A stretch of 64,000 nt of DNA from JAHEAO01 sp041633555 (GCA_041633555.1 JBFKFZ010000009.1:1-64000); one strand, 5' to 3'; shown: positions 42,683 to 51,883, counted from the stretch's first letter. The notes: generated from the sequence alone by a model not told the origin. Program-made: numbers and translations.

Positions 42683-43344
42683 TCGGCAAGATCTCAGGAC
42701 GGATCGACCACCGCGGCGCGGACCACATTCTGATCGACGTACGTGGCGTCGGTTATGTCGTGCATTGCTCTGACCGGACACTCGCGGCCTTGCCGCCAGC
42801 CGGGGAATCGGCAGCGCTCTACACCGACCTGCTGGTGCGCGAGGACCTTTTGCAGCTCTTCGGGTTCACGACCTTGGTGGAGAAGGAATGGCACCGGCTG
42901 CTGATGAGCGTTCAGGGCATCGGGGCAAAGGCTTCCATGGCGATCCTTGGCACGCTTGGCGCCGACGGCGTTTCCCGCGCGATTGCGATCGGCGACTGGA
43001 ATGCGGTCAAGGCTGCGCCAGGTGTTGGTCCCAAGATCGCGCAGCGCGTGGTCAACGAGTTGAAGGACAAGGCCCCGGCCGTCATGGCAATGGGTAGCGG
43101 CCAGAAGGCGACGCCAGTCAAGGACTCGGTCGAAACGTACGGGGTGATCGAGCCGGTCGGGCCGCCGCCCGCCCGTCCCTCGATTGACACGGCGCAGTCA
43201 GAGGCGCTGTCGGCCCTGCAAAATCTGGGCTACGGCCCTTCTGACGCGGCCAGGGCCGTTGCCGAGGCTGCCGGGGTCGCGCCGGAGGCCGAGACGCCGG
43301 CACTGATCCGGGCTGCCCTGAAACTGTTGGCGCCAAAGGGCTAA
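42679..43344 (+). CDS. ruvA: Holliday junction DNA helicase RuvA
   Basis: A 221-aa junction-binding protein. The OB-fold N-terminus (MIGKISGRIDHRG...DVRGVGYVVHC) and helix-hairpin-helix motifs (MSVQGIGAKASMAILG and AAPGVGPKIAQRVVNELKDK) are clear, and the C-terminal RuvB-binding domain is at about 170-220. RuvA forms tetramers that clamp the junction and load RuvB. Overlaps ruvC by four bases. Confidence 0.96.
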   Translation: MIGKISGRIDHRGADHILIDVRGVGYVVHCSDRTLAALPPAGESAALYTDLLVREDLLQLFGFTTLVEKEWHRLLMSVQGIGAKASMAILGTLGADGVSRAIAIGDWNAVKAAPGVGPKIAQRVVNELKDKAPAVMAMGSGQKATPVKDSVETYGVIEPVGPPPARPSIDTAQSEALSALQNLGYGPSDAARAVAEAAGVAPEAETPALIRAALKLLAPKG

Positions 43345-43347
43345 GGC

Positions 43348-44376
43348 ATGAGCGAACCGGACCCCACCTTGCGCCCGTTTCCGCAGCCGGAAGACGCGGA
43401 CCGCGCCCTGCGTCCGCAGTTGCTGGACGATTTCATCGGGCAGCAGGAACTGCGCGCGAACCTCAAGGTATTCATCGAATCCGCCCGCCGCAGGGGCGAA
43501 GCGATGGATCACACGCTGTTCCACGGCCCGCCTGGACTGGGCAAGACGACATTGGCACAGATCATGGCGCGCGAACTCGGCGTCGGTTTCCGGATGACTT
43601 CTGGCCCGGTTCTGGCAAGGGCAGGTGATCTGGCTGCGATCCTGACCAACCTCGAAGCCCGCGACGTCCTCTTCATCGACGAGATACATCGCCTGAATCC
43701 CGCAGTCGAAGAGGTGCTCTATCCCGCGCTGGAGGATTTCGAGCTTGATCTTGTGATTGGTGAGGGCCCGGCGGCGCGCACGGTGCGGATCGAGTTGCAG
43801 CCTTTCACCCTGGTAGGCGCCACGACGCGTCTGGGGTTGCTGACAACGCCACTGCGCGACCGATTTGGCATCCCGTCGCGGCTGCAGTTCTACACGGTCG
43901 ACGAGTTGCACGAGATCGTCACGCGTGGCGCGCGGCTCTTGAACATCCCCGCGGAAACCGATGGCGCGATGGAGATTGCCAAGCGCGCGCGCGGAACCCC
44001 AAGGATCGCGGGCAGGCTCTTGCGGCGGGTCGTGGATTTCGCGGTTGTGGAGGGCGATGGACATCTGACGCGGGCAATTGCTGATAATGCGCTTACCCGG
44101 CTTGGCGTGGATCACCTTGGTCTGGACGCCGCCGACCGCCGCTATCTTGGTTTGATTGCCGAGAATTATGCAGGCGGCCCCGTGGGCATCGAAACCATCT
44201 CTGCCGCCCTGTCGGAAGCCCGCGATGGGTTAGAAGAGGTGATCGAGCCCTACCTGCTGCAACAGGGCTTGATCCAGAGAACGCCGCGCGGAAGGATGCT
44301 GGCGCAGAAAGCCTGGTCCCATCTCGAGATGGCGGCGCCAAGCGCACCGGGGCAATCGGATTTGTTTGGAAAATGA
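43348..44376 (+). CDS. ruvB: Holliday junction DNA helicase RuvB
   Basis: A 342-aa AAA+ motor. Walker A is GPPGLGKTT (about 61-69), Walker B is FIDEIHRLNP (about 111-120), and the beta-hairpin/sensor region includes TTRLGLLTTPLRDRFG. A winged-helix C-terminus follows. It drives branch migration with RuvA. The start lies three bases after the ruvA stop. Confidence 0.97.
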   Translation: MSEPDPTLRPFPQPEDADRALRPQLLDDFIGQQELRANLKVFIESARRRGEAMDHTLFHGPPGLGKTTLAQIMARELGVGFRMTSGPVLARAGDLAAILTNLEARDVLFIDEIHRLNPAVEEVLYPALEDFELDLVIGEGPAARTVRIELQPFTLVGATTRLGLLTTPLRDRFGIPSRLQFYTVDELHEIVTRGARLLNIPAETDGAMEIAKRARGTPRIAGRLLRRVVDFAVVEGDGHLTRAIADNALTRLGVDHLGLDAADRRYLGLIAENYAGGPVGIETISAALSEARDGLEEVIEPYLLQQGLIQRTPRGRMLAQKAWSHLEMAAPSAPGQSDLFGK

Positions 44377-44454
44377 GATCTAGGCGGTTGTTCCCAGCAT
44401 CGGCCGACATAACTCCATCCACCGACGGATGTGGCTAGGGCCCAAGGAGCAGGT

Positions 44455-45084
44455 TTGACCCCCGATCAGGTACAGGCATTGTTCACCGGCCCGGACCGAG
44501 GCTATCATTTCTCTCGCTGGGGGCGGCCGATCGTCCCGATCGTGTTCGGTGTCGAGGATGCGACGCTCGGTGTGGTCAAGGGCGCGATCGAGGCGCTCGT
44601 GACCCTTGCGGGGCATCAAATGGCGGAGACCGACCCCGAACTGGGCGTCAACCTGATGGTGTTCTTCCTGCGCGACTGGCATGAACTTGCCGCGGTGCCG
44701 AAACTTGACCATCTGTTTCCGGAATTGCCTCAAGTTTTATCCCGGCTTGAGGCGGCCGGAGCTAACCAATACCGGCTGTTTCGCTTTGACAATGAAGGCG
44801 GTATCCAGGCCTGTTTCGTCTTCTTGCGGATGGATGCAGAGATGCTGGACCAGTCCGCCGATATCCTCGCCCTTGGCCAGATGGTGCAGGCGATCCTGTG
44901 CTGGTCCAAGTCGGCCTTTGAAACGTTGTCACCGCTGGCGCGCCTGCCGAATAGTGGTGCGGTCGTGCTGAAGCCAGAGATTGCCGGTGTCATCAAGGCC
45001 GCCTATGACCCGACTCTGCCCATCGCAGCGACGGACCCCTCACATGCGTTGCGGCTTGTCGCACGGATGGAACGGACCACATGA
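44455..45084 (+). CDS. Conserved protein of unknown function before ybgC
   Basis: A 209-aa soluble protein with a mixed alpha/beta pattern. The best start is TTG 44455, which has AAGGAG at 44443-44448 and a good spacing; the GTG at 44431 lacks such a site. No family motif was recognised. The N-terminus reads LTPDQVQALFTGPDRGYHFSRWGRPIVPIVFG-like, and the middle has several charged segments around DWHELAAVPKLDHLFPEL. It overlaps ybgC by four bases (ATGA junction), so it belongs to the ybgC-tol transcript by position. A link to the Tol-Pal system is suggested only by this position. Confidence 0.72.
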   Translation: MTPDQVQALFTGPDRGYHFSRWGRPIVPIVFGVEDATLGVVKGAIEALVTLAGHQMAETDPELGVNLMVFFLRDWHELAAVPKLDHLFPELPQVLSRLEAAGANQYRLFRFDNEGGIQACFVFLRMDAEMLDQSADILALGQMVQAILCWSKSAFETLSPLARLPNSGAVVLKPEIAGVIKAAYDPTLPIAATDPSHALRLVARMERTT

Positions 45085-45470
45085 GTCACACTTTCTCATT
45101 GCGGGTGTATTATGAAGACACCGATCTGGCGGGGATCGTCTATTATGCCAACTACCTGAAATTCATCGAGCGGGCTCGGACCGAGTTCGTACGCGGCATC
45201 GGCATTGACCAGACTGCGCTGAAGGACAGCGATGGCATCGTGTTCGCAGTTCGTAGGGTCGAGGCGGACTATCTGCTTCCCGCACGGTTTGATGACGAGC
45301 TGCTTGTCCGAACCACGACCGAGGCAGTTTCAGGAGCACGGGTCGTTCTGATCCAGGAAGTCGAGAAGGCTGGGGCGGTGATGTTCTCTGCGAGGGTAAC
45401 GCTTGTCGCACTTGACGCCGTCGGTCGGCCAACCCGGCTGCCAGCGAATATTCGCCGACTTCTGGGGTAA
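45081..45470 (+). CDS. ybgC: Tol-Pal-associated acyl-CoA thioesterase
   Basis: A 129-aa hot-dog-fold thioesterase. The active-site motif is YYEDTDLAGIVYYANYLKFIERARTE, with the catalytic Asp in TDLAG (D15). It hydrolyses short-chain acyl-CoA or acyl-ACP and is linked to phospholipid metabolism. It is encoded before tolQ, as in most Proteobacteria. A 111-base gap with a CtrA-type site separates it from tolQ. Confidence 0.94.
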   Translation: MSHTFSLRVYYEDTDLAGIVYYANYLKFIERARTEFVRGIGIDQTALKDSDGIVFAVRRVEADYLLPARFDDELLVRTTTEAVSGARVVLIQEVEKAGAVMFSARVTLVALDAVGRPTRLPANIRRLLG

Positions 45471-45514
45471 GATCGGAAATTTTGCGAGATGACGCGCTTG
45501 TGTTGGATTTCCCC

Positions 45515-45529
45515 TTAAACATCCGTTAA
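45515..45529. promoter_or_regulatory. CtrA-type binding site upstream of tolQ
   Basis: TTAA (45515-45518) and TTAA (45526-45529) are spaced by exactly seven bases (ACATCCG), the full palindromic CtrA consensus. It lies 53 bases before the tolQ ATG in a 111-base gap. CtrA is the cell-cycle regulator of alphaproteobacteria. The sequence match is direct; binding is not tested. Confidence 0.6.
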
Positions 45530-45581
45530 TTTGCAGGCAATCAGAGCCGCCGTAAGCGGCCAGGTAACAAGAGCAGGTTAA

Positions 45582-46277
45582 ATGGAAACGGAAACCCTTG
45601 CGATGGCGCAGGAGATCGACTTCTCCTTTCTTGCGCTGTTTTTGCGTGCCAGCTTTACCGTCAAGCTGGTGATGATCTTGCTGCTCGTGGCCTCGTTCTG
45701 GGCCTGGGCGATCATCGTTCAGAAACACATCAACTTTCGCCGGGCGCGCTCGGAATCCACAGTATTCGATCAGGCCTTCTGGTCAGGCGAGCCTCTGGAC
45801 GAGTTGTTCGACAAGATCGGTGGCCAACCGTCCGGCGCGTCGCAAAAGATCTTCTCGGCCGGAATGCTGGAATGGCGACGCAGCCACCGGCAGGATGGCG
45901 GGCTGATCGCAGGGGCGCAGGCCCGCATCGACCGGTCGATGGACGTGGCGATCGCCAAGGAATCCGAGGATTTGAACAAGGGCCTGCCATTCCTTGCGAC
46001 AGTCGGGTCCACGGCGCCGTTCGTCGGGCTCTTCGGCACGGTCTGGGGGATCAAGACCGCGTTCGAGGAAATCGCCATCCAACAAAACACCAACCTGGCC
46101 GTAGTTGCGCCCGGCATTGCCGAAGCCTTGCTGGCCACGGGGTTGGGCCTCTTGGCTGCAATTCCGGCGGTCATCTTCTACAACAAGCTATCGTCGGACA
46201 GCGACCAGATCGTGTCGGGTTACGAGGCATTCGCGGATGAGTTTGCGACCATCCTGAGCCGTCAGCTGGATAGCTGA
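45582..46277 (+). CDS. tolQ: Tol-Pal system protein TolQ
   Basis: A 231-aa inner-membrane protein of the MotA/TolQ/ExbB family. The first helix is at about 17-40, followed by a long cytoplasmic loop, and helices two and three lie at about 135-158 and 172-195 with LATVGSTAPFVGLFGTVWGI before helix two. It forms the proton-driven stator with TolR and energises Pal/peptidoglycan contact and outer-membrane constriction. Confidence 0.96.
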   Translation: METETLAMAQEIDFSFLALFLRASFTVKLVMILLLVASFWAWAIIVQKHINFRRARSESTVFDQAFWSGEPLDELFDKIGGQPSGASQKIFSAGMLEWRRSHRQDGGLIAGAQARIDRSMDVAIAKESEDLNKGLPFLATVGSTAPFVGLFGTVWGIKTAFEEIAIQQNTNLAVVAPGIAEALLATGLGLLAAIPAVIFYNKLSSDSDQIVSGYEAFADEFATILSRQLDS

Positions 46278-46278
46278 G

Positions 46279-46749
46279 ATGGGCGCAGGTGTATTGCAGA
46301 AATCGGCAGGCGGGCGGCGCGGGCGCCGTCGTGGCAAGTCCCGAGCGATGTCAGAGATCAACATCACTCCGATGGTCGATGTCATGCTGGTCTTGCTGAT
46401 CATTTTCATGGTCGCTGCACCGCTGCTTACGGTCGGCGTTCCGGTTGAACTGCCGAAAACGGCCGCCAGTGCGCTGCCGACCGAGCAGGAAGAGCCGCTG
46501 ACCATCACCCTGACGGTGGATGGCACAATGCTCATCCAGGCAACCGAGACGGCGAATGACGAACTGATCCCGAAACTGCGCGCCATCGCGGCAGAGCGGG
46601 TGAATGACAAGGTCTTCCTGCGTGCCGACGGTGCCATACCCTATGACCGGGTGATGCAGGTCATGGGTGCGCTGAATGCGGGCGGCTTTCGCAATATCGG
46701 CCTTGTGACCGATACCGGCGGACCGACGCTGGACGGGCGCGACGGGTAA
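46279..46749 (+). CDS. tolR: Tol-Pal system protein TolR
   Basis: A 156-aa protein of the ExbD/TolR family. After a basic N-terminus, the membrane helix contains the essential aspartate D34 (INITPMVDVMLVLLIIFMV). A periplasmic domain follows (about 55-150). Together with TolQ it forms the proton channel. The start lies one base after the tolQ stop. Confidence 0.96.
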   Translation: MGAGVLQKSAGGRRGRRRGKSRAMSEINITPMVDVMLVLLIIFMVAAPLLTVGVPVELPKTAASALPTEQEEPLTITLTVDGTMLIQATETANDELIPKLRAIAAERVNDKVFLRADGAIPYDRVMQVMGALNAGGFRNIGLVTDTGGPTLDGRDG

Positions 46750-46754
46750 ATGCG

Positions 46755-47873
46755 GTGACGCCGAATACCGGCACATATGTCTCGGGCATCGGCCACGGGA
46801 TACTGATCCTTTGGGCGCTCATTGGCGGCTTTTTCCTGCGCGCCAATGATCCGCTGCCGCTGCAATCGACCGAAGTCTCACTGATGTCGAGCGAGGAGTT
46901 CGCGGCCCTGTCGCTTCCCGACGCCAGCCCCGATGTCCCGACGGAAGCGCTGGAAGTGGTCGCCCCCGAACCCGAGGAAGCGGCCCCTGAGATCGCGCCG
47001 ACGGTCGAAGCAGCCCCCGAAGTTCTAGAGCCCGCCCCAGCGCTCGAGCCGGAGCCGGAACCAGAACCTGCGCCGGCAATTGATGTTCCGGACGATGCGC
47101 CGATCTTGCCTGACCCGCCGTCCGAGCAGGCCTCGACCGCCGAACCGACCATTCCGGAGGCCGAGGCGCAGCCCGAACAGGCCCCGCGTGTTGCACCGAT
47201 CCCGGCGCCCGCTCCTGAGCCCGATGCGGAGATCTCGGAAACGGTAACCCCGGAAGTGGTCCCCGATGCCGAGCCCGAGCCCGAGGTCGAAGTCGTGGTC
47301 GAGGAGGCCCCTGCGACGGCGCCGCAGGAAGCCACGACCGAGATCGTCACCGAGGCCGAGAAGCCCTCGGCCCCGACGGAATCCGTTCGCCCCAAGAGCA
47401 GGCCGAAACCCCAGACCCGCGTTGCCGAGACACCACCCCCGGAGACCCCCATTGTGCCTGCCGACGCGGTTGCAGACGCCGTCGCGTCAGCCCTTGCCGA
47501 AACCACATTTGCTGCCGCGCCTGCGCCTGCCCCCGCCGCGCCCACCGGCCCACCGCTGACAGGTGGCGAAAAGGACGCTCTCAGGGTTGCCGTTCAGCAA
47601 TGCTGGAATGTCGGATCGCTTTCCACCGACGCCTTGCAGACGACGGTCGTCGTGTCGGTCAACATGTCCCGGGATGCCCGGCCCGAAACCGGCAGCATCC
47701 GTATGTTGTCCTTCGAGGGTGGCAGCGAGGCATCGGCTGGGCAAGCCTACGAGGCCGCGCGCCGCGCCATAATACGCTGCGGCGCCAACGGCTATGATCT
47801 GCCGGCGGAAAAATTCGCCCAATGGCAGACCATTGAAATGACCTTCAATCCGGAGAAAATGAGGATCAAATGA
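46755..47873 (+). CDS. tolA: Cell envelope protein TolA
   Basis: A 372-aa protein starting at GTG 46755. One N-terminal membrane helix (about 11-29) is followed by a very Pro/Glu/Ala-rich, acidic middle region (about 55-245), and then a C-terminal TolA-type domain (about 265-372) with the conserved segment WNVGSLSTDALQTTVVVSVNM. The middle is unlike the Lys/Ala-rich helical domain II of enterobacterial TolA and is closer in style to the proline-rich spacer of TonB, though acidic. The operon position between tolR and tolB supports the assignment. It overlaps tolB by four bases. Confidence 0.9.
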   Translation: MTPNTGTYVSGIGHGILILWALIGGFFLRANDPLPLQSTEVSLMSSEEFAALSLPDASPDVPTEALEVVAPEPEEAAPEIAPTVEAAPEVLEPAPALEPEPEPEPAPAIDVPDDAPILPDPPSEQASTAEPTIPEAEAQPEQAPRVAPIPAPAPEPDAEISETVTPEVVPDAEPEPEVEVVVEEAPATAPQEATTEIVTEAEKPSAPTESVRPKSRPKPQTRVAETPPPETPIVPADAVADAVASALAETTFAAAPAPAPAAPTGPPLTGGEKDALRVAVQQCWNVGSLSTDALQTTVVVSVNMSRDARPETGSIRMLSFEGGSEASAGQAYEAARRAIIRCGANGYDLPAEKFAQWQTIEMTFNPEKMRIK

Positions 47874-49201
47874 GATTGCTGAAAGCCCTGACCCTCGCCA
47901 TATTGTGCCTCGGCGCAGCCATTCCCGCTACAGCACAGGAGCGAAGCGGGCCCTTGCGGATTGAAATCACCGAAGGTGTGATCGAGCCGTTGCCGATTGC
48001 CGTGCCAACCTTCATCGCGGAAAACCCGGCAGCTCAAGAATACGCTGACGCCATCGCGCGGGTGATCGCCGCCGATCTGACCGGAACCGGCCTCTTTCGC
48101 GAGATCCCGCGAGACGCCTTCATTTCGCGCATCACCAGCTTTGACAGCACGATCCAATATTCCGACTGGAAGGCGATCAACGCACAGGCCGTCGTGACCG
48201 GCGCGGTCAGTGCAGCGGGCGACGGTCGGATCACCGTCAAGTTCAGGCTCTTTGACGTCTTTGCCGACGCGCAGCTGGGCGACGGGCTACAGTTCGGTGG
48301 CTCGGCTGGCAGCTGGCGCCGGATGGCGCACAAGGTGGCCGACGCTGTCTACAGCCGCATCACCGGCGAAGGCGGCTATTTCGACAGCCGTGTCGTGTTC
48401 GTCGCCGAAAGCGGACCGAAGGATGCGCGGCTGAAGCGGCTGGGCGTCATGGATTATGACGGGGCCAATGTGCAGTACCTGACCGACAGTTCCTCGATCG
48501 TGCTTGCGCCGCGCTTTTCCCCGACTGGTGACAGGGTGCTCTATACCAGCTACGAAACCGGATCGCCGCGGGTCTTCGTGCTTGATGTCGGAACAGTGCA
48601 GCGGCGGGCTCTGGACTTGCCGGCAGAGACGATGACATTCGCGCCCCGCTTTGGCCCCGACGGCCAGACGGTTGTCTTCTCTCTGACCGAGGGCGGCAAT
48701 TCCGACCTTTATGCCACCAATGTCAACGGCGGCGGCATTCAGCGCCTGACCTCGACGCCGTCGATCGAGACGGCGCCCGGCTTTTCGCCGGACGGCAGCC
48801 GGATCGTTTTCGAAAGCGACCGCAGCGGCACGCAGCAACTTTATGTGATGCCGGCTGCAGGCGGCGAACCGACCCGCATCAGCTTCGGTCAGGGGCGCTA
48901 CGGCACGCCTGTCTGGTCCCCGCGTGGAGACCTGATCGCCTTCACCAAACAGAATGAGGGTCGGTTTCATATCGGCGTCATGCGGGTGGACGGATCGGAG
49001 GAGCGGCTGCTGACGGCGTCTTTCCTCGATGAGGGTCCAACCTGGGCGCCGAATGGCCGCGTCATCATGTTCACCCGGGGGACGCAGGGCGCGGGCGGAG
49101 AGCCGGCGCTCTACTCGGTCGACATCTCAGGGCGGAACCTACGAAGGGTGCAAACAGAGGGTCCGGCGTCGGATCCGGCATGGTCGCCGCTGCTACAATA
49201 G
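47870..49201 (+). CDS. tolB: Tol-Pal system beta-propeller protein TolB
   Basis: A 443-aa periplasmic protein. The signal peptide (1-23) ends near ATAQE. An N-terminal domain (about 30-165) is followed by a six-bladed WD40-like PD40 propeller (about 190-440) with repeats such as FSPDGSRIVFESDRSGTQQLYVM. TolB binds Pal and the outer-membrane side of the Tol machinery. Confidence 0.96.
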   Translation: MRLLKALTLAILCLGAAIPATAQERSGPLRIEITEGVIEPLPIAVPTFIAENPAAQEYADAIARVIAADLTGTGLFREIPRDAFISRITSFDSTIQYSDWKAINAQAVVTGAVSAAGDGRITVKFRLFDVFADAQLGDGLQFGGSAGSWRRMAHKVADAVYSRITGEGGYFDSRVVFVAESGPKDARLKRLGVMDYDGANVQYLTDSSSIVLAPRFSPTGDRVLYTSYETGSPRVFVLDVGTVQRRALDLPAETMTFAPRFGPDGQTVVFSLTEGGNSDLYATNVNGGGIQRLTSTPSIETAPGFSPDGSRIVFESDRSGTQQLYVMPAAGGEPTRISFGQGRYGTPVWSPRGDLIAFTKQNEGRFHIGVMRVDGSEERLLTASFLDEGPTWAPNGRVIMFTRGTQGAGGEPALYSVDISGRNLRRVQTEGPASDPAWSPLLQ

Positions 49202-49275
49202 CGTGCATTCCCAAAGCCTGACGAGGCTGCTAGACTGCGCGCAATCGAGCCAATAATGAGAATGGAAAACTCCGG

Positions 49276-49791
49276 ATGAAACTTCACAGCAAGGCAATAC
49301 TGATGCTGCTGGCGCTCGGACTGGCGGCCTGCACCAATCCCGGCCGCTTCGGCGCGGGCGGCGCCGGTGGAATGGGCAGCGGCGGTATCGACTCCGCAGG
49401 TCTCGGCAGCGCCAGCGACCCGTCTTCACCTGCCTATTTCCAGCAAACCATCGGAGACAGGGTGCTGTTTGCTGTTGATCAAAGCACGCTTTCGCCCGAG
49501 GCCACGCAGATCCTGACCGGTCAGGCGCGCTGGCTGGCCAACAACACCGAATTCACTGCCCTTATCGAGGGTCATGCCGACGAGCAGGGCACCCGCGAAT
49601 ACAACCTTGCGCTCGGGGCGCGCCGCGCGAATTCGGTAATGGAGTTTCTGGTTTCGCAGGGCGTATCGCCGACACGTCTGAAGACGATCACCTACGGCAA
49701 GGAACGTCCCCTGGCGATATGTTCGGACGAAGCTTGTTACTCGCAGAACCGCCGCGCGGTTACGGTGATCGCAGCCGGCGGGCTGGTATGA
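49276..49791 (+). CDS. pal: Peptidoglycan-associated lipoprotein Pal
   Basis: A 171-aa lipoprotein. The lipobox LGLAAC places the acylated cysteine at C19. A Gly/Ser-rich linker (about 20-60) leads to the OmpA-like domain, with IEGHADEQGTREYNLALGARRA for peptidoglycan binding. It anchors the outer membrane to the wall. A 74-base gap after tolB may hold a separate promoter. Confidence 0.96.
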   Translation: MKLHSKAILMLLALGLAACTNPGRFGAGGAGGMGSGGIDSAGLGSASDPSSPAYFQQTIGDRVLFAVDQSTLSPEATQILTGQARWLANNTEFTALIEGHADEQGTREYNLALGARRANSVMEFLVSQGVSPTRLKTITYGKERPLAICSDEACYSQNRRAVTVIAAGGLV

Positions 49792-49805
49792 CGGCAGGCT
49801 GAACG

Positions 49806-50633
49806 ATGCGGTTTCTGATACTCAGCTTCGGTCTTGTGCTGGCAGCCCTTAATGGGATCAAGGCCAGCGCGCAGGATCATACTCTGGCCGATATAAGGCA
49901 GGAGTTGCAGTTTCTCTATGTCGACGTGGAGCGCCTGCGTCGGGAACTGTCGACAACCGGTGCGGCGGGGATCAATACGGTTGGTGCCTCTGCGCTCGAA
50001 CGTCTGAACCTGATCGAAGCCGAGCTGGTTCGGCTGACATCGAAGACCGAAGAGCTTGAGAACCGCATCAATCAGGTCGTGACCGATGGGACCAACCGCA
50101 TCGGCGATCTGGAGTTTCGGCTAGTCGAGTTGGAAGGCGGCGATGTCAGCAAGCTGGGTGAAACCACGACGCTAGGCGGCGGAGCGATGCCCGCCCAGGC
50201 TGTTGCGAGCCCGGTGATCACCCCATCGGCGACTGGTGGGGCGGAACTCGCCGTTGGCGAGCAATCTGATTTCGATCGGGCGAAGGCGGCGCTCGATTCC
50301 GGTGACTTTCGCGGCGCCGCTGACCTCTTTGCGACCTTTACCGAGACTTATACCGGCGGACCGCTGACCGGAGAGGCGCATTACCTGCGCGGCGACGCGC
50401 TCGCATCTTTGGGGGATACGACAGGTGCGGCACGGGCCTACCTGGAAAGCTATTCTGGATCGCCAAGTGGTTCACGCGCACCGGATGCCTTGTTCAAGCT
50501 CGGGGCGAGTCTGAGCGCACTTGGACAGGTCAACGACGCTTGTGTCACCTTGGGCCAGGTCGCGATCCTTTATCCCGGCGCGGCAGCGGTTGGGCAGGCG
50601 CAGACCACGATGCTCTCGCTGGGATGCAGTTAA
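49806..50633 (+). CDS. cpoB: Tol-Pal system protein CpoB (YbgF)
   Basis: A 275-aa periplasmic protein. Signal peptide about 1-22, a coiled-coil trimerisation region (about 30-100), a Thr/Ala-rich linker, and a TPR domain (about 155-275) with FDRAKAALDSGDFRGAADLF and YLRGDALASLGDTTGAARAYLES. CpoB links PBP1B activity with Tol-driven constriction. It overlaps the tilS start by ten bases. Confidence 0.93.
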   Translation: MRFLILSFGLVLAALNGIKASAQDHTLADIRQELQFLYVDVERLRRELSTTGAAGINTVGASALERLNLIEAELVRLTSKTEELENRINQVVTDGTNRIGDLEFRLVELEGGDVSKLGETTTLGGGAMPAQAVASPVITPSATGGAELAVGEQSDFDRAKAALDSGDFRGAADLFATFTETYTGGPLTGEAHYLRGDALASLGDTTGAARAYLESYSGSPSGSRAPDALFKLGASLSALGQVNDACVTLGQVAILYPGAAAVGQAQTTMLSLGCS

Positions 50634-51883
50634 ACGACCACGACGACCGGTTGTCGCAGGTCCTGGATATCGCGCTGAGCCGCGAGACCTTCGACATCGT
50701 GGGCATTGCAGTCTCGGGGGGCAGCGACTCGCTTGCCCTTCTGCATCTCATGGCGGAACGGGCCAGGCACTCCGGATTGCAGATCAGGGCAGTGACAGTC
50801 GATCACGGCTTGCGGCCAGAGGCCGCCGGGGAAGCTGATTTCGTTGCAGAGCAATGCAAGGCGCTCGGCATCGCGCACACGATCTTGCGATGGCAGGGAT
50901 GGGATGGGGCCGGCAATTTGCAGGATCAGGCCCGCCGGGCACGCTATCGACTGATGGCCGAGTGGGCAAATTCCGAAGGGATGACTGCAATCGCACTTGG
51001 CCATACAGCGGATGATCAGGCCGAGACGGTTCTGATGCGCCTTGCGCGCGGGGCCGGTGTTGACGGGCTGTCGGGGATGGCCGACCGGCGCACGGCGCAC
51101 AGCGTCGTCTGGCTGCGGCCGCTGCTTCAGGTCCAACGTCAGCAACTGCGCGACTATCTTGTCAGCAAGGGGCTGGGCTGGCTCGACGATCCCAGCAATG
51201 AGGACTGCCGCTTTGACCGGGTCAAGGCGCGTCAGGCGCTTGCCGCCCTTTCTCCGCTTGGCATCGGCATTCGCAAGCTGGCCACGGTCGCCTCCAATTT
51301 ACGCGATGCGCGGAAGGCCCTGGAAATTCAAACGCAGTTCGCCGCCGAATCCCTGGCGACAGTCGACGCCGGGGATGTCGTCTTTGACAGGGCCCGTCTT
51401 GCGGCAATTCCGGTCGAGATTGGCCGGCGGCTGATGCGGCACGCCACGAAATGGGTGAGTTCGGCGGAATACGGTCCCAGGGGAATTAGCCTGGTTGACG
51501 CATATGCGGCGGTCTTACGGGGCCGAGACGTCACGCTGCATGGCTGTCACCTGCTGGCGTCAGGCTCCGACATTCGCGTGACACGTGAATACCAGGCTGT
51601 CAGGGAAGAGGAAGCGGCGATCGGTGCCGTCTGGGACCACCGCTGGCGAATTTCCGGACCTGAAAACAAGGGCTTATCCATTCGTGCCTTGAGCGAGGCG
51701 GGATTGCGGCACTGCCCCGACTGGCGCGATTCGGGACGCCCTCGGGTCAGCCTTTTGGCAGGTCCCGCCGTTTGGCGCGGCGACCAGCTTCTCGCCGCGC
51801 CGCTGGCGGGCAGGGCTGAGGGTTGGTCAGCGGCGCTTATCCACCCGGCAAATCATTTCAACAGAACGATCATATCGCATTGA
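50624..51883 (+). CDS. tilS: tRNA(Ile)-lysidine synthetase TilS
   Basis: A 419-aa PP-loop ATPase. The ATP-binding motif SGGSDS is at 31-36, followed by HTADDQAETVLMRLARGAGVDGL, the tRNA-binding motif. It converts the wobble cytidine of tRNA-Ile2 to lysidine, so the tRNA reads AUA. ATG 50624 is chosen; an upstream in-frame ATG region from 50540 lies within cpoB. It is 79 bases from ftsH and probably co-transcribed. Confidence 0.94.
   Translation: MQLNDHDDRLSQVLDIALSRETFDIVGIAVSGGSDSLALLHLMAERARHSGLQIRAVTVDHGLRPEAAGEADFVAEQCKALGIAHTILRWQGWDGAGNLQDQARRARYRLMAEWANSEGMTAIALGHTADDQAETVLMRLARGAGVDGLSGMADRRTAHSVVWLRPLLQVQRQQLRDYLVSKGLGWLDDPSNEDCRFDRVKARQALAALSPLGIGIRKLATVASNLRDARKALEIQTQFAAESLATVDAGDVVFDRARLAAIPVEIGRRLMRHATKWVSSAEYGPRGISLVDAYAAVLRGRDVTLHGCHLLASGSDIRVTREYQAVREEEAAIGAVWDHRWRISGPENKGLSIRALSEAGLRHCPDWRDSGRPRVSLLAGPAVWRGDQLLAAPLAGRAEGWSAALIHPANHFNRTIISH

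Noticed and set aside
46661..47545. A 294-codon Ser/Gly/Ala-rich frame opposite tolA
   Set aside because: It is the complement of the Pro/Glu-rich codons of TolA and has no start context or family.
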